The position numbers and the translations under genes are program-made. A DNA stretch of 64,000 nucleotides from Nemertoderma westbladi (Eukaryota > Xenacoelomorpha > Nemertodermatida > Nemertodermatidae), in NCBI GenBank assembly GCA_032718475.1, contig JAUCBJ010009156.1:25493-89492 (forward strand), in the 5' to 3' direction. Of the stretch, positions 62,094-64,000 are shown piece after piece. Numbering within the stretch: position 1 is the first letter of the stretch; every line of letters begins with the position of its first letter. The notes beneath the pieces were generated by a model that had not been told where the DNA came from, searched no databases, and worked only from the letters and a program-made list of their open reading frames with translations.

Positions 62094-63864
62094 ATGTTAA
62101 TCACAATTATATATGTGTTGATTATGGTAAGTAAGAAAATAAATTAAGAACTAAGCAGCCAATTAGGCCTACGGCATATAGCTGTATAGGGCTGGGGCTG
62201 GGCATAGTTGCATAGGCCCAGGCCCCTAAGTAATAGTAAGTAATAGCCCAGTAATAAGTACCGGTAGCGGGTCCACTGTGGTCCAGGGTCTGCTGACGAT
62301 TCTCGACTCTCACTGTCTGACGTACACAAACCCCTGAGCCTGAACCCAAGCACCAAGTCTAGTCAGATAAGGTAGTTTTTTTCGAATTTTACAAACTCCC
62401 CTTCTGCCCTTCATGCATGTCATCAAATTGGTCCAAACTTTGGTAGATACCACTATTTTGGTTTGGCAGTTTGGGGATAACTATAACTGCTGAACTGTAT
62501 AACACGAACTAGACCTATCACTGTATCAGCCTATCCCTATATACAGATATATAACAGATAACTTTTACTACTTTGGTTAGACAGGACAGCTGGAAGAACA
62601 AGAACGTATACAGGTATAGGTTTAATAAGCAATAAGGTCCTGTAGGCCTACTCAGTTCTTAAATACGGTAGCGTACCGGTTCGGTATACTCCAAACCCAA
62701 CATATTAGGTCTACAGTTTGTTGTGAGTAGTACGACTTTTAAGTTGCTACCGGTACTGCAAATAATAGTATTGCAGAGTGTTTGCGTTTGTCATTTTTGG
62801 CTTTTCCGCTACCTTTTCCACATATGTTTCTTTCTCTCCGTTTTCTGCTGCTTTTTTTTTTACCTAGATCGGTTCCCGTTGTTATCTACTTTTATTGTTA
62901 AAGATTATTTCAAAAATTAAACTTTTAATAATATTCCTGTTCTTAAAAGGCTGAAAGGATGTTGTGAAGAAGGGCGCAAACATTACAACCGAAAACTTCC
63001 TTACGCGATTTGGAAATAATGAGTTTATTTGTTTCCCATTTCATTTACTATTTTCCCTTATTCCTTCAGGTCGGCCATTGTTGGGGTGCTGGTGAACTAA
63101 CTGTGGACTACAACACTACTCCAAAATCCGTTACATTGATCGGTACTGACATGCCGGAAGTGACGAAATATACCGTAGTGTACGACTATCCATCCGATGG
63201 CTCACCGACTACTCCCATAGATTGCCTTGATACTACAAGCGGAACCGATTGGGAATGCACTATTACCGGGCTGACTCCACAAACTTCATACGAATTTACC
63301 GTTAAAGGATTAAACTCTAAGGAAGAGTTAGTTGGAGACGCTGTGATTGTGTCAGTCACAACTCCTACCGAATCAGCTCTGATTCTTACCCAAAAGGCGA
63401 CGCCTACAACAGTGACTATATCCTGGGATCCGATCCAAGGGGCCACTACTTATACTGTAACTGAAGAGGATACAGATGTAATCAGATGTGCGGGTGTAAC
63501 TGATACGAACTGTGAGATTTCTAGCTTATCTCCAGGCACAGACCACTCGTTCAATGTAACAGCTTATCATAACCTAATAGCTATCGATACCAACTCTATT
63601 GCAGTAACAACAACTCCAGCGAATGTGGAAGTTACTGTCGCTAGTATTGGATTACAACAAGTAACTCTAAAATGGAACACCGTTGATGGTGCTGTAGAAT
63701 ATATTATTTGGTTCGAACCTTCTAATAACACCGAAGTCGACTGCCCTAGTCCTTGCGATGTGGACGGGTTAGCAGCTGCTACTAAGTATACTTTCAATCT
63801 CAATGTTATAGACGTCGATGGTAATGTAATAGGTACAGGAACCGTCGACCAAACTACACGTTAG
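62094..63864 (+). CDS. secreted protein with fibronectin type III domains, two or more exons
   Basis: Exon 1 (62094-62126) gives MLITIIYVLIM and a perfect donor ATG|GTAAGT; exon 2 begins at 63070 (TTCCTTCAG|GTCGG) in phase and continues VGHCWGAGELTVDY. Together they form a signal peptide cut near CWG/AGE. Exon 2 then carries three FN3-like repeats of about 85 residues, each with the W/Y and ITGLTPQTSYEFTV or SLSPGTDHSFNVTA pattern, plus Cys pairs (IDCLD..WECTI, IRCAG..NCEI, VDCPSPCDV). Such proteins act in adhesion or matrix. An alternative start at 63010 would also give a hydrophobic leader without an intron. The stop at 63862 may lie in an intron, since FN3-like coding resumes at 63923. Confidence 0.7.
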
Positions 63865-63922
63865 TAACCAAACCATGTCCTTAATGAGTAGTTCCCTTTA
63901 TATTAATTGAATTGTTATGTAG

Positions 63923-64000
63923 AAACGGTTCAGATTAACTTGGTGCAAAAATCAGCTGTTACTTACGTCGATTATATCCTAGACGGTTGCTCCCAGCCCC
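63923..64000 (+). CDS. possible next FN3 exon, cut by the window end
   Basis: After TTATGTAG, the frame reads TVQINLVQKSAVTYVDYIL and DGCSQP, a strand pattern like the preceding FN3 repeats. A donor AC|GTTAGT at 63860 would join in phase across a 63-base intron. The short intron and weak donor make this tentative. Confidence 0.45.

Overview
This is nuclear DNA of an animal. It holds intron-containing orthologues of metazoan genes (a beta-secretase-type aspartic protease, PPCDC), eIF3a, C18orf63/DUF4708 and MRNIP homologues, an FN3 protein, and many eukaryotic transposons and minisatellites. It looks like a marine invertebrate. Minisatellites that start on exon/intron borders recall those I remember being reported in amphioxus, but the sequence alone does not settle the species.

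Layout. 1-11028: the 3' part of a large BEL/Pao-like LTR retrotransposon. Its gag-pol runs in one frame and is broken by in-frame stops. A minisatellite follows, then, where env often lies, an extra 786-aa ORF that I read as an RNase D/WRN-like 3'-5' exonuclease fold joined to three CCHC zinc knuckles, then a polypurine tract and a probable LTR. A leader and what may be the start of another gag follow (11029-12061), ending in a foldback repeat. 12966-39556: one beta-secretase (BACE-like) gene of eight coding exons, 492 aa. Its introns hold a 1.46-kb palindromic hAT-type element, LINE pieces, foldbacks and minisatellites of 32, 21, 44 and 25 bp, plus two genes nested on the opposite strand: an intronless single-pass membrane glycoprotein and an intronless C18orf63-like gene. 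The 44-bp and 25-bp arrays start on the 3' ends of exons 5 and 6 and copy the 5' splice site in nearly every unit.

42534-43436: PPCDC (minus, three exons). 43557-45118: an apparently exact copy of the 5' part of the C18orf63-like gene, ending at a 100-N gap, most likely an assembly artefact. 47036-50539: intronless eIF3a. 51144-53720: a hAT-like repeat that contains a LINE reverse transcriptase. 55928-56476: MRNIP-like gene. 58605-59060: a 20-bp palindromic array. 62094 to the window end: a secreted FN3-repeat protein gene that probably runs off the window.

Most unusual points: the exonuclease-zinc-knuckle ORF in the retroelement; the two splice-donor minisatellites in one gene; and three tiny (28-60 bp) near-perfect palindromes, each between exact 8-bp direct repeats, which look like transposons reduced to two joined inverted ends. 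The genes do not form one pathway; they are ordinary neighbours in a repeat-rich chromosome.
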